Positions 7,675 to 16,233 of a stretch of DNA of 64,000 bases are shown piece after piece. The stretch spans positions 186,001 to 250,000 of the forward strand of contig OZ271919.1 in NCBI GenBank assembly GCA_965602035.1. Direction: 5' to 3'. Made by a program: the position numbers and the translations under genes. Source of the DNA: Natronospirillum sp965602035. GTDB lineage: Bacteria > Pseudomonadota > Gammaproteobacteria > Pseudomonadales > Natronospirillaceae. Within the stretch, counting starts at the first letter, position 1. Every line of letters begins with the position of its first letter. Below the pieces are notes generated by a model. That model did no database searches. It saw only the letters and a program-made list of their open reading frames with translations, and was not told the DNA's origin.

Positions 7675-8316
7675 ATGGGCGGGTTGGCAATGCATGTTGA
7701 GCAGGTTCTGTCGTTCGTGGACCGGCACTGTGAGCCCAATCGACGCTCATTAATCGCGATCGCCGGCCCCCCGGGGTCTGGCAAGTCGACGCTGGCCGCA
7801 CAGTTGGTTAACCGACTGAATGAGAACAGTTTATCCGGGGAAGCCGCCGCACTGGTACCCATGGACGGGTTTCATCTTGATGTTGAAGCGCTGTTGCCAC
7901 TCGGATTGGTGAACCGCCGGGGTGCGCCGGAAACCTTTGACCGGGAGGCCCTGGACCGACTGCTGAAAAGAATCCGCGCCAATGAGGGCGATGTGAATTT
8001 TCCGCTGTTTGACCGGGTTGAGGAGCGATCACTCAGAGATGCCGGAGTACTGAAGCAGGAAACGCCGCTGGTGGTTGTCGAGGGTAATTACCTGCTGTTG
8101 GACCGGCCCGGCTGGCGCGACCTGAAACCGTTATTTGATGCCACAGTGTTTCTGAATGTGTCGCCTGAAACGCTCGAGCATCGACTCATGGCGCGATGGC
8201 TGGATCTCGGGTTCAGTGACCGGGAGGCGGCCGAGAAAGTGCACAGAAACGACCTGTTGAATGCGGAGCTGGTTGCGCACGACAGCCTTCCTGCAGATCT
8301 GGTCCTGGACGAGTGA
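7675..8316 (+). CDS. frcK: P-loop sugar kinase, FrcK-like
   Basis: A 213-residue P-loop kinase of the uridine kinase/PanK-like group found with frcBCA. Walker A GPPGSGKST is at 31-39; the substrate-side motif PMDGFHLD is at 62-69, followed by RRGAPETFD. An LID-type region with RLMARWLDLG lies near the C-terminus. It probably phosphorylates the imported sugar in the cytoplasm. The gap to frcA is 3 bases. The alternative start is ATG at 7690. The transaldolase gene follows after 53 bases, pointing to a phosphorylated ketose as product. Confidence 0.8.
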   Translation: MGGLAMHVEQVLSFVDRHCEPNRRSLIAIAGPPGSGKSTLAAQLVNRLNENSLSGEAAALVPMDGFHLDVEALLPLGLVNRRGAPETFDREALDRLLKRIRANEGDVNFPLFDRVEERSLRDAGVLKQETPLVVVEGNYLLLDRPGWRDLKPLFDATVFLNVSPETLEHRLMARWLDLGFSDREAAEKVHRNDLLNAELVAHDSLPADLVLDE

Positions 8317-8369
8317 TTCGTAAACACGGCCCGGAACATGGGCATACTTGATGCAACAGAGGAATAGCC

Positions 8370-9311
8370 ATGGCCACACTGCTTGAGCAATTGAAGCGCG
8401 TCAGTACAGTCGTTGCCGATACGGGCGATCTGGAAACGATTCGGCGGTTCCGGCCGACCGATGCCACGACAAACCCGTCCCTCATTCTGAAAGCCGCCCG
8501 GTCGGGGCAGTATGACCAGACAATAGACCGTGTGCTGGCCTCTTCCGACGCCACGCAGGACTGGCTGGAAGATGCCTGTGACCGGCTGATTGTGGCGATG
8601 GGCTGTGACGTATTGGGAACGATCCCCGGTCGGGTTTCAACAGAAGTGAACGCATGTCTGTCTTTCGACACGGCTGGCAGTGTTGCCAAAGCTCGCAAAC
8701 TCGTCGGGCTCTATGAAGAAGCCGGCGTATCGAAAGACCGTATACTGATCAAGCTGGCAGCTACCTGGGAAGGCATTTGCGCCGCCCGGGAACTTGAGCA
8801 GTCGGGAATAGCCTGCAACCTCACGCTCATTTTCAGCTTTGCCCAGGCAAGGGCCTGTGCTGAAGCCGGTGTCACCCTGATTTCTCCCTTCGTCGGGCGA
8901 ATTCTGGACTGGCACCGAGCAGCCGACCCGGACACCGTCTTCGAGCCGGCCCTTGAGCCGGGCGTATTGTCAGTGCAACGGATATTCAACTACTTCCGGG
9001 AAATGTCTTATCCGACCATTGTGATGGGTGCAAGTTTTCGCAACGCCGGCGAAATCCTGGCACTGGCCGGGTGCGACCGGTTGACCATAAGCCCGGCACT
9101 GCTCGATGAGCTTGATCGAACCGAGGGCCACCTGGAACCCGCGTTGGCATTCAAGGGGCAGCCACAGGAACGGCCGGAGCCACTCACAGAAGCGGCCTTC
9201 CGTTGGCAGATGAATGAGGATCCTATGGCAACGGAAAAACTGGCGGAAGGGATTCGCGGTTTCGCGGCCGACCAGAAAAGTCTGGAGCGTTTTCTGACAG
9301 ACCAGGTATAA
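8370..9311 (+). CDS. tal: Transaldolase (TalB type)
   Basis: A 313-residue class I aldolase of the pentose phosphate pathway that transfers a dihydroxyacetone unit from sedoheptulose 7-phosphate (or fructose 6-phosphate) to an acceptor aldose phosphate. Schiff-base lysine K128 lies in DRILIKLAATWEG; the supporting acids D17 and E92 and the DATTNPSL motif at 31-38 are present. Length is normal for TalB. It is the last plus-strand gene of the frc unit and converges with the ROK regulator. Its presence in a sugar-uptake operon is unusual and suggests that the imported sugar enters the non-oxidative pentose phosphate branch. Confidence 0.93.
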   Translation: MATLLEQLKRVSTVVADTGDLETIRRFRPTDATTNPSLILKAARSGQYDQTIDRVLASSDATQDWLEDACDRLIVAMGCDVLGTIPGRVSTEVNACLSFDTAGSVAKARKLVGLYEEAGVSKDRILIKLAATWEGICAARELEQSGIACNLTLIFSFAQARACAEAGVTLISPFVGRILDWHRAADPDTVFEPALEPGVLSVQRIFNYFREMSYPTIVMGASFRNAGEILALAGCDRLTISPALLDELDRTEGHLEPALAFKGQPQERPEPLTEAAFRWQMNEDPMATEKLAEGIRGFAADQKSLERFLTDQV

Positions 9312-9338
9312 CCGGCATTTTTCCGGCGGTCGGGGGCT

Positions 9339-10544
9339 TCAACTGCCCGACAGGGCAGTGGGTGCATCGCGTAACAGCGTATTCTGGTCGATCATGGTTT
9401 CGGCGGCTATCTGATAGGCTGCTGCTCCCAGTGCGCGCGCGAGGTGGCCAAAATGCCCCGCCGCGATCGTTGGTCTCGTGACCCCCTGAAGATCCAGCCG
9501 ATCAAACTGGCGGTTGATTTCAGCCACCAGTCGGTCCCGCACTGGCGGGGGAAAAGCCCCGTCCACCACAATACGTTCAAAATCCAGTACAGCCAGGGCG
9601 GACACGGTGGCGTGGGCCAGGCTCCGTGCCGCCCGGAGCAGCCATTCGGTGAGCTCGGGCTCGCAGCTTGCCCAATCGGCATCCTGGCGGTACAGCGACG
9701 CCGCCAGGTTCCTGTCTCTGCGGGCGATCAACTGTTCCAGAATCACCAGAGACGCATGGTCCACCAGGCGCTCGCCGCCCGGTTCGTCCGGCACCCGGAG
9801 TGGCCCGAATCCTCCGGCACTGCCACGGCGGCCGGGGAAGACACTGCCATTCAATACGATGCCGCCCCCGATAAAGGTGCCGACAAAAAAGTAGACGACA
9901 TCCTGAGCACCGGTCGGCTGTCCGAATACCAGTTCTGCCCGGCAGGCGGCCGTGCCGTCGTTCTCCAGAGTCACGGGCCAGGGGACCTGTGCTTCAACGG
10001 TGGTTTTCAGGTCGAAGCCTCGCCACTCCGAGAGCGCCTCGGCCGGGGCTCCGAAGTCGGCAGCCCAGCTCCAGAGTTCGAATGGCATGGCGATATTAAA
10101 GCCGTTGACATCGGTTCGGTCTGCATTCGCTTCCTGCAACAGCGACTCGAGTTCGGCGTCGAGAAAAGCCATTGTATTTTCCGGAGTGGGGTACCGGTGT
10201 GGCGTCGAGCGTACGGCGAGGATATCCCCTGTGAAGTTCACAAGCACCATGTCATGCGATCGTCGACCGACCTTGAACCCGATGTAATATCTCGCCTCCG
10301 GGTTGAGCCGCATGGGTACTGAGGGTTGCCCGATCCGCCCCCGGATAGGGGCGCCGCGAAGCAGCAGGCCGTCTTTCTCCAGCGCCCGGAATATGACCGA
10401 TACAGCGTTTGCAGACAGCCCGGTCAGCCGGGTTGCCTCGGCTTTCGTGAGCTCCCGGTGCACGCGAAGCAGGTGCAGGATCAGTCGCTCATTGATCCCA
10501 CGTACCGTGGTCAGGTTGGACCCCTTTGTTGGGTGCGATCGCAT
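9339..10544 (-). CDS. ROK family transcriptional regulator (FrcR-like)
   Basis: A 401-residue regulator with an N-terminal winged helix (about 10-75; TKAEATRLTGLSANAVSVIFRALEKDGLL) and a C-terminal ROK sugar-kinase fold (GFKVG, FFVGTFIGGGIVLNG). The usual zinc-binding CxCGxxGC motif of ROK proteins is absent: the corresponding stretch reads GRRGSAGGFGPLRVPDEPGGE. The first kinase glycine motif is also degenerate, so it is a sensor, not an enzyme. I prefer ATG at 10544 to the TTG at 10568. It sits at the end of the frc operon and probably represses it in the absence of the sugar. Confidence 0.85.
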   Translation of the reverse strand: MRSHPTKGSNLTTVRGINERLILHLLRVHRELTKAEATRLTGLSANAVSVIFRALEKDGLLLRGAPIRGRIGQPSVPMRLNPEARYYIGFKVGRRSHDMVLVNFTGDILAVRSTPHRYPTPENTMAFLDAELESLLQEANADRTDVNGFNIAMPFELWSWAADFGAPAEALSEWRGFDLKTTVEAQVPWPVTLENDGTAACRAELVFGQPTGAQDVVYFFVGTFIGGGIVLNGSVFPGRRGSAGGFGPLRVPDEPGGERLVDHASLVILEQLIARRDRNLAASLYRQDADWASCEPELTEWLLRAARSLAHATVSALAVLDFERIVVDGAFPPPVRDRLVAEINRQFDRLDLQGVTRPTIAAGHFGHLARALGAAAYQIAAETMIDQNTLLRDAPTALSGS

Positions 10545-10714
10545 GGCAGACTCGGCAGAATCAAGCAACTGAAGCGGACAGTTTATCGGAGCCCGGTGAG
10601 TGTGAACAATTGGCTGGCTGATTTTTTCATTGACTCAGTTGTGTCAGACTGCCGGACGTCACGGACCCGTAACGGGTTTAACGACCGTGAATGGCTCACC
10701 TGGAGACGCTTTGA

Positions 10715-11635
10715 ATGACACCAAGGACCGGCACAACCCTTCTGGCGATGTCCCTGCTGTGTGCTACAACCCTGTTCTGGGGTGGTAATTTCGTACTGGG
10801 CCGGGCGGTGGCCGCGGATATTCCACCGATAGCGCTGGCCTGGTGGCGCTGGATTCTGGCCATGGCCATTATTCTGCCGCTGACGGGGCCGTCACTCTGG
10901 GCCGTGCGTCACATACTCTGGCAGCATCGCTGGTATCTGCTGGGCGTATCCGTTCTCAGTGTTACCTGCTTCAATACCTTTGTGTATCTGGGTCTGCAGA
11001 CGCTGCCGGCCAGCAACGCTGTGCTGGTGCTTTCCTCGGCCCCCATGATGATTCTCGGCTTTTCATGGCTGCTGTTCCGCGAGCGGGTCACACTGGCTCA
11101 GGTCGGTGGCATGGTGCTGTCCGCATTGGGTGTACTGGTTATTCTGACCGAAGGCAGCCCACAGACCATCGGTCAGGCTGTCAGCGGCGGGGCGGGTAAC
11201 CTCTGGATTATCGTTGCGGTGACGAGTTGGTCGCTGTATTCGGTGTTGCTGAGGCGCAGGCCCCCGGGGATTACCGGCAGTGTCTTTTTCGCGGTGACGG
11301 TGGTCGTCGGCTGGTTATGTCTGACACCGGCGTTCTTTTACGAGCATTTTGTGATGGCGCGTCAGTTGTCGTTCAGTGTACGGGCACTTCTGAGTATCGG
11401 TTACGTCGGTTTTTTTGCCTCCGTACTGGCGTTTCTGTTCTGGAACCGGGGGGTGGAGCTTCTGGGCCCGAACCGGGCAGGCTTTTTCATTCACCTCATA
11501 CCCGTGTGGGCCCTGGTTCTGGCAACCGTACTGTTGGGAGAGCGGCTCGAGCTGTTCCATTGGTCGGGGATGGCGTTTATATTCGCGGGAATTCTGTTGG
11601 CCAGCCTGATTCAGCGTCGCCCCCGGCCGGCCTGA
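10715..11635 (+). CDS. EamA/DMT family transporter
   Basis: A 306-residue inner-membrane protein with ten predicted membrane segments in two EamA repeats (about 12-145 and 160-297). Typical features are FWGGNFVLGRAVAADIPPIALAWWRW in repeat one and WNRGVELLGPNRAGFFIHLIPVWALVLA in repeat two. Members export amino acids, metabolites or drugs; the substrate is not readable. It stands between the ROK regulator (divergent) and the TRAP genes and looks like its own transcription unit. Confidence 0.9.
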   Translation: MTPRTGTTLLAMSLLCATTLFWGGNFVLGRAVAADIPPIALAWWRWILAMAIILPLTGPSLWAVRHILWQHRWYLLGVSVLSVTCFNTFVYLGLQTLPASNAVLVLSSAPMMILGFSWLLFRERVTLAQVGGMVLSALGVLVILTEGSPQTIGQAVSGGAGNLWIIVAVTSWSLYSVLLRRRPPGITGSVFFAVTVVVGWLCLTPAFFYEHFVMARQLSFSVRALLSIGYVGFFASVLAFLFWNRGVELLGPNRAGFFIHLIPVWALVLATVLLGERLELFHWSGMAFIFAGILLASLIQRRPRPA

Positions 11636-11805
11636 CCGCGAGAGAAAGAGTGCCTGTTTCCTGGGTGGTATTGTTGCCGACAGGGCGGGAATTCGGCCTG
11701 TGAGCGTACGCGACGGTTGCGGCGCGTTGCCGAAAAACCGTAGACTCACGGATTGATCGGCGAGCCTGTCGCCAAGAATAACAACAACCTGCATGAGGGC
11801 CATGG

Positions 11806-12360
11806 ATGCGCGCATTGTCCGTCATTATCCGCGGAATCTGCCGCTTGAACTGGATGCTCGGTCAGCTTTTTTCCTGGCTGTCGCTGGGCATAGTACTGGT
11901 CTGCTTCACCGTCGTTGTCCTGCGTTACGTCTTTGCCATCGGTCACGTGTGGATGCAGGATCTGTTCGTCTGGATGAGCGGTGTGATGTTCATGGGCATT
12001 GCAGGTTACACGCTGATGGTCGGGCAGCATGTCCGGGTGGATGTGTTTTACCGGCCAGCGTCGCTGCGCCGCAAGGCCCTGGTGGACCTGATCGGCAGTA
12101 TTGTGTTTGTGGCACCCTTTGTCACCGTGCTCGTTATCTACGCGCTGCCATTCGTTGAGCGATCCTGGCGCTTTATGGAAGGGTCGTCGAATTTCGGTGG
12201 GATGCCCGGCCTCTATATCGTCAAATCGTTTATTCTGGTTTTTGCGGTGGTGATTGCATTACAGGCGGTTGCCATGGCGCTGCGCAGTGTACTGATACTC
12301 ACCGGGCGGGAAGACCTGGTGCCTGATTATTATCAGTATCGTGACACGGGAGACGCCTGA
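11806..12360 (+). CDS. dctQ: TRAP transporter small permease (DctQ)
   Basis: A 184-residue inner-membrane protein with four membrane segments, the DctQ pattern. Typical motifs are WMQDLFVWMSGVMFMGIAGYTLMVGQHVRVDVFY at about 48-81. GAGGG at 11795-11799 supports the ATG at 11806. It is followed after 2 bases by the large permease and acts with it and the binding protein at 13942 in sodium-coupled organic acid uptake. Confidence 0.92.
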   Translation: MRALSVIIRGICRLNWMLGQLFSWLSLGIVLVCFTVVVLRYVFAIGHVWMQDLFVWMSGVMFMGIAGYTLMVGQHVRVDVFYRPASLRRKALVDLIGSIVFVAPFVTVLVIYALPFVERSWRFMEGSSNFGGMPGLYIVKSFILVFAVVIALQAVAMALRSVLILTGREDLVPDYYQYRDTGDA

Positions 12361-12362
12361 CG

Positions 12363-13754
12363 ATGGATGTTATTTCGCTGGGCGAATGGATGTCCCTGTT
12401 CATGTTTTTTGCCATCATTCTGGTGTTGATGATGGGCTTCCCTGTGGCCTTTACGCTGGCAGGCACTTCACTGATTTTTGCCGGTGTCGGCTATCTGCTC
12501 GGCGTCTTTGATCCCAGCAATCTGAGCAGCCTGGCACCGCGCTACATCGGCATTATGATCAATGAAGTACTGGTTGCGGTGCCGCTCTTCATATTTATGG
12601 GCATGACCCTCGAACGGTCGGGTATCGCGGAACAGCTTCTTGTGACCATGGGCCGTATGTTCCGCACCATGCGCGGGGGCCTGGGCTTCTCGGTGATTAT
12701 CGTGGGGGCATTGCTGGCGGCGTCGACGGGCATCGTTGGTGCAACCGTGGTGACCATGGGGTTGCTGTCGCTGCCGGCCATGATGCGGGCCGGGTACGAT
12801 ACACGGCTGTCCACCGGGGTCATCTGCGCCTCGGGCAGCCTCGGACAGATCATCCCCCCGTCGACGGTATTGATCTTCATGGGTGACATGCTGGCCGGTG
12901 TCAACCAGCAGGTCCAGATGCGGTTGGGGAACTTCGCACCCTCACCACTGTCGGTAGGGGACCTGTTCGCCGGCGCCTTCATCCCCGGCCTGCTACTCGT
13001 ACTGGTCTATCTGCTGTACATGGCGTGGCTGGCCTGGCGACGCCCTGAGAGTTGCCCGGCGCTGCCCGTTTCCGAGGATGAAAAGGCGACGCTGTTGCGG
13101 GATTTCTTTGTCAGCCTGTTGCCGCCCCTCGCACTGATCGTTGCAGTGCTGGGGTCTATTCTCGGTGGCATTGCAACACCAACGGAATCCGCGTCAGTCG
13201 GTGCTGTTGGCGCGCTGCTGCTGGCGGCAATGCGGCGCCGGCTCACGTTGTCCAATCTCCGGCAGGCCATGATGGCGACGGCGAATACGACGTCCATGAT
13301 CTTTATCATCCTGATCGGTGCGTCCGTGTTTGCATTGGTATTCCGCACCATGGGCGGCGATCAGCTGGTCAGTGATTTTCTGAATGCCCTGCCGGGTGGA
13401 CGCATCGGCGCCATTCTTTTCGTGATGCTGCTGATGTTTTTCCTGGGTTTTATTCTGGATACCTTTGAAATCATCTTCCTGGTTATCCCGATAACGGCAC
13501 CTATACTGCTGATGATGGGCGTGGACCCGGTCTGGCTGGGTGTCATCGTGGCCGTGAACCTGCAGACCAGCTTCCTGACACCACCGTTCGGCTTTGCTCT
13601 GTTCTACCTGCGCGGCGTGGCACCGGATTCCATTACCACCGGGCAGATCTACAAGGGTGCGTTGCCTTTTGTGTTGCTGCAGGTCATTGTGATTGCTCTG
13701 CTGGTGGCGTTCCCGGGTCTGGTGACCTGGCTGCCGGGCGTGCTCTACGGATAG
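12363..13754 (+). CDS. dctM: TRAP transporter large permease (DctM)
   Basis: A 463-residue, 12-segment inner-membrane permease of the DctM family. Motifs include VAVPLFIFMGMTLERSGIAEQLL, GGLGFSVIIVGALLAASTGIVGATVVTMG, SGSLGQIIPPSTVLI and the C-terminal NLQTSFLTPPFGFALFYLRGVAP. It follows dctQ in an operon. The binding-protein gene comes 187 bases later and is probably expressed partly from its own promoter. With the TakP-like binding protein the likely substrates are 2-oxo acids or lactate. Confidence 0.93.
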   Translation: MDVISLGEWMSLFMFFAIILVLMMGFPVAFTLAGTSLIFAGVGYLLGVFDPSNLSSLAPRYIGIMINEVLVAVPLFIFMGMTLERSGIAEQLLVTMGRMFRTMRGGLGFSVIIVGALLAASTGIVGATVVTMGLLSLPAMMRAGYDTRLSTGVICASGSLGQIIPPSTVLIFMGDMLAGVNQQVQMRLGNFAPSPLSVGDLFAGAFIPGLLLVLVYLLYMAWLAWRRPESCPALPVSEDEKATLLRDFFVSLLPPLALIVAVLGSILGGIATPTESASVGAVGALLLAAMRRRLTLSNLRQAMMATANTTSMIFIILIGASVFALVFRTMGGDQLVSDFLNALPGGRIGAILFVMLLMFFLGFILDTFEIIFLVIPITAPILLMMGVDPVWLGVIVAVNLQTSFLTPPFGFALFYLRGVAPDSITTGQIYKGALPFVLLQVIVIALLVAFPGLVTWLPGVLYG

Positions 13755-13941
13755 TGAGTCAGGCAGAAATCTGGGGTGTGGGTGGCGCTGTGGTGCCACC
13801 GGCACCGTCAGTATGATGCGAACCGTCGTTGACATACAGTCGCATCGACGTTTGTGCGCCGGCGTGCGCATGGAGACGAAAAGGGGGTTGGCGTTTTCAG
13901 TGGCCCCCGATAACAACAATGAGTGAAGCAAGGAGTTAGGT

Positions 13942-15042
13942 ATGAAACGTCGTGACTTTATTACGGGCTCTGCGGCCGCAGCCGGCGTGGGTGCGATGTC
14001 GCTGGGCAGCAAAGCCATTGCCCAGAACAGCGGCACGATTAACTGGCGTATGGTAACGACCTGGCCAGCCAATTTCCCGGGATTGGGAGTTGGCGCTCAG
14101 CGGCTTGCGGATCGTATTACCGCGATGTCGGACGGGCGGTTGAACGTTCGCGTTTATTCAGCCGGTGAGCTCGTGCCTGCATTGTCGTCCTTCGATGCCG
14201 TCATCGAGGGTTCGGCTGAAATGAGCCATGGGGCTGCGTACTATTGGCAGAACAAGAGTCAGGCCACGAACTTCTTTACCGGGGTTCCCTATGGCATGAC
14301 GTCACGCGAAATCGCGGCCTGGATTCGCTATATGGGCGGTCAGGAAATCTGGGACGAGGTCTACGACCAGTTCGGGGTCAAGGGCTTCCTGTCCGGTAAC
14401 ACGGGCACGCAAGCCGGTGGCTGGTTCCCGCGCGAGCTTGAGGGTGTTGAAGACATTCAGGGCATGCGCTTCCGCACACCGGGCCTGGGTGGCCAGGTCT
14501 GGGGCCGTATGGGTGCCACGGTGGTCAATATGGCCGGCGGCGAAATCTATCAGGCTCTGCAGTCAGGCTCGCTCGATGCGGCCGAGTTTGTCGGGCCCTA
14601 CAACGATCTGGCGCTGGGCTTCCATCAGGTCATGAAAGACTACTACTTCCCGAGCTTCATTGAGCCGGGTCTGGCCACCGAGCTGGCAGTCAACAAGTCG
14701 AAGTTTGCGGAGCTGCCCAGCGATCTGCAGACCATCGTTGAGCTTGCCTGCCAGGCGGAATACGACCAGGTTACCAGTGATTTCTACGCGAATGACCCGG
14801 TAGCACTGAATACGCTCGTCAATGAACATGGTGTACGGGTACACCAGTTCCCCGAGTCCATCCTCGAAGCCGGGGCACAGGCAACCGAGGAAATTCTGGG
14901 TGAACTGCGCGAACACAGCGACCCGCTGGTACGGCGCACCACAGAAAGCTTCATTACGTCACTGAATACGCTGCGTCAGCGTACTGACGTGAATGACATG
15001 GCGTTCCTGCGGGCTCGTGAGCGGTACTTCTCGCTGAGCTGA
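13942..15042 (+). CDS. dctP: TRAP transporter solute-binding protein (DctP/TakP-like)
   Basis: A 366-residue periplasmic binding protein. The N-terminus is a twin-arginine signal (MKRRDFITGSAAAAG, cleavage near AIAQ-N at about 28), so it is likely exported folded. The body matches the DctP subgroup of TakP and related lactate/2-oxo acid binders: WPANFPGLGVGAQRLADRI, AGELVPALSSFDAV, SHGAAYYW, GNTGTQAGGWFPREL, MRFRTPGLGGQVW and DAAEFVGPYND. The conserved arginine of MRFRTPG normally binds the carboxylate. It ends in a strong terminator at 15063-15101. Substrate by family resemblance only. Confidence 0.9.
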   Translation: MKRRDFITGSAAAAGVGAMSLGSKAIAQNSGTINWRMVTTWPANFPGLGVGAQRLADRITAMSDGRLNVRVYSAGELVPALSSFDAVIEGSAEMSHGAAYYWQNKSQATNFFTGVPYGMTSREIAAWIRYMGGQEIWDEVYDQFGVKGFLSGNTGTQAGGWFPRELEGVEDIQGMRFRTPGLGGQVWGRMGATVVNMAGGEIYQALQSGSLDAAEFVGPYNDLALGFHQVMKDYYFPSFIEPGLATELAVNKSKFAELPSDLQTIVELACQAEYDQVTSDFYANDPVALNTLVNEHGVRVHQFPESILEAGAQATEEILGELREHSDPLVRRTTESFITSLNTLRQRTDVNDMAFLRARERYFSLS

Positions 15043-15062
15043 CAAGCGGCCGACCTGTTGCT

Positions 15063-15101
15063 GCCGGGTGTCTGGACGTGCGCCGGACACCCGGCGGTTT
15101 T
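15063..15101 (+). terminator. Rho-independent terminator after dctP
   Basis: Ten-base arms GCCGGGTGTC (15063-15072) and GACACCCGGC (15086-15095) flank a 13-base loop and are followed by GGTTTT and then an A-run. The A-run lets it also work for the LysR gene converging from the other side. Confidence 0.85.
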
Positions 15102-15137
15102 AAAAAAAATCTGCGGTTGATAACAGCAGACTACCCA

Positions 15138-16055
15138 TTACAGTGGGTCACTCATTTCTCTTCGCAACAACTGCACGAAATCCAGAGCGAAACTCGACAT
15201 CTCCACATCGCTTCGCCGCGCTACATAGGTCGAAAACCGCGTTGGTTCTCTGATGGGAATAGTTCTGAGTGTGGCATCGTCCTGCTCCAGGCCGTCGACC
15301 GTGAAGCAATCGAGCACCGCCACCCCCAGATTCTGGCGCAGCAGAGCGAGTACGGTGGTGCCAAACCGGACATCGATTTCAATCCGGTAGTCCAGTCCGA
15401 GCGCGTCAAATATCTCCACCAACAGTCCGCCATACGGATCTTGTGGATCGATGCCGATCAAGGGGTGTTCGGCAATTTGCTCGGCGCTTACCTCATCGAG
15501 AGTGGCCAGTGGATGGTCTCGATGCACCACGCAGACGAGATGCCCGGTGGCCAGTGGTTCAAAAACCAGTGAGGGATGGTCAAACCGGTAGCTCATACAA
15601 ACGAGCTCGCCTTTACCGAGCAGCAGGAAATCGATGGCTTCTTCAATCTTGAGTAGCTCGATTCGCATATGAATTCCGGGGTATCGGTGCTTGAAGCGCC
15701 GAACGGCCCTCGGCACCATGACATTGGCAATACTGGGGACCGATCCCATCGCCAGCTCCACCAGTTCACCACGCTCAAGTTGGCCGATTGCCGTATTGAG
15801 GTCGCGCAGCTTCTGGTCAATCTCCTCCAACTGCAGAAATACCCGATTGGCTGCCGGTGTCGGCACGTACCGACCTCCCGAGCGGGTAAAGAGGGTGACA
15901 CCGAGCGAGATCTCTATGTGCTTCATGGTGCGGCTGATACCCGGCTGGGATACATTGAGCAGTTTTGATGCGCCTGTTATGGACCCAGCGATCATGACAG
16001 CACGGATCACCTCGATCTGACGCAGTGTTAACGCAGATTGTCCGCTTCTGGCCAT
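15138..16055 (-). CDS. LysR family transcriptional regulator
   Basis: A 305-residue LysR regulator. The winged helix is at about 9-67 (LTLRQIEVIRAVMIAGSITGASKLLNVSQPGISRTMKHIE), with the effector domain at about 95-300. It is divergent from the tctCBA-quiC unit, with a 178-base gap holding a LysR-like palindrome at 16075-16087, so it most likely controls that unit in response to its substrate. The C-terminal domain has no features that identify the ligand. Confidence 0.92.
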   Translation of the reverse strand: MARSGQSALTLRQIEVIRAVMIAGSITGASKLLNVSQPGISRTMKHIEISLGVTLFTRSGGRYVPTPAANRVFLQLEEIDQKLRDLNTAIGQLERGELVELAMGSVPSIANVMVPRAVRRFKHRYPGIHMRIELLKIEEAIDFLLLGKGELVCMSYRFDHPSLVFEPLATGHLVCVVHRDHPLATLDEVSAEQIAEHPLIGIDPQDPYGGLLVEIFDALGLDYRIEIDVRFGTTVLALLRQNLGVAVLDCFTVDGLEQDDATLRTIPIREPTRFSTYVARRSDVEMSSFALDFVQLLRREMSDPL

Positions 16056-16074
16056 ATCAGTGAGCTCTCGTAAT

Positions 16075-16087
16075 TAACATTATGTTA
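16075..16087. promoter_or_regulatory. Candidate LysR box (TAACATTATGTTA)
   Basis: A perfect palindrome of the T-N11-A type (TAACAT-T-ATGTTA) lies about 20 bases from the lysR start. AATTAACAT occurs at 16072-16080 and again at 16091-16099, 19 bases apart. This suggests a two-site regulator footprint in the divergent control region. Confidence 0.6.
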
Positions 16088-16233
16088 TGCAATTAACATA
16101 TATTGGTATTTGCGTTAAGTGAAACCGGTTGTACGCTGTATTAAGAAGATCTCAATTATCAGGATCTTCTACGCTGCATAGAGCGGCGAAAACAGAATAA
16201 TCAATGTCGGTCACAGAAACCGTTGGAGGAAAC

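Noticed and set aside
9444..10322. 292-codon plus-strand frame opposite the ROK gene
   Set aside because: No start signals and the opposite strand carries a complete ROK regulator.
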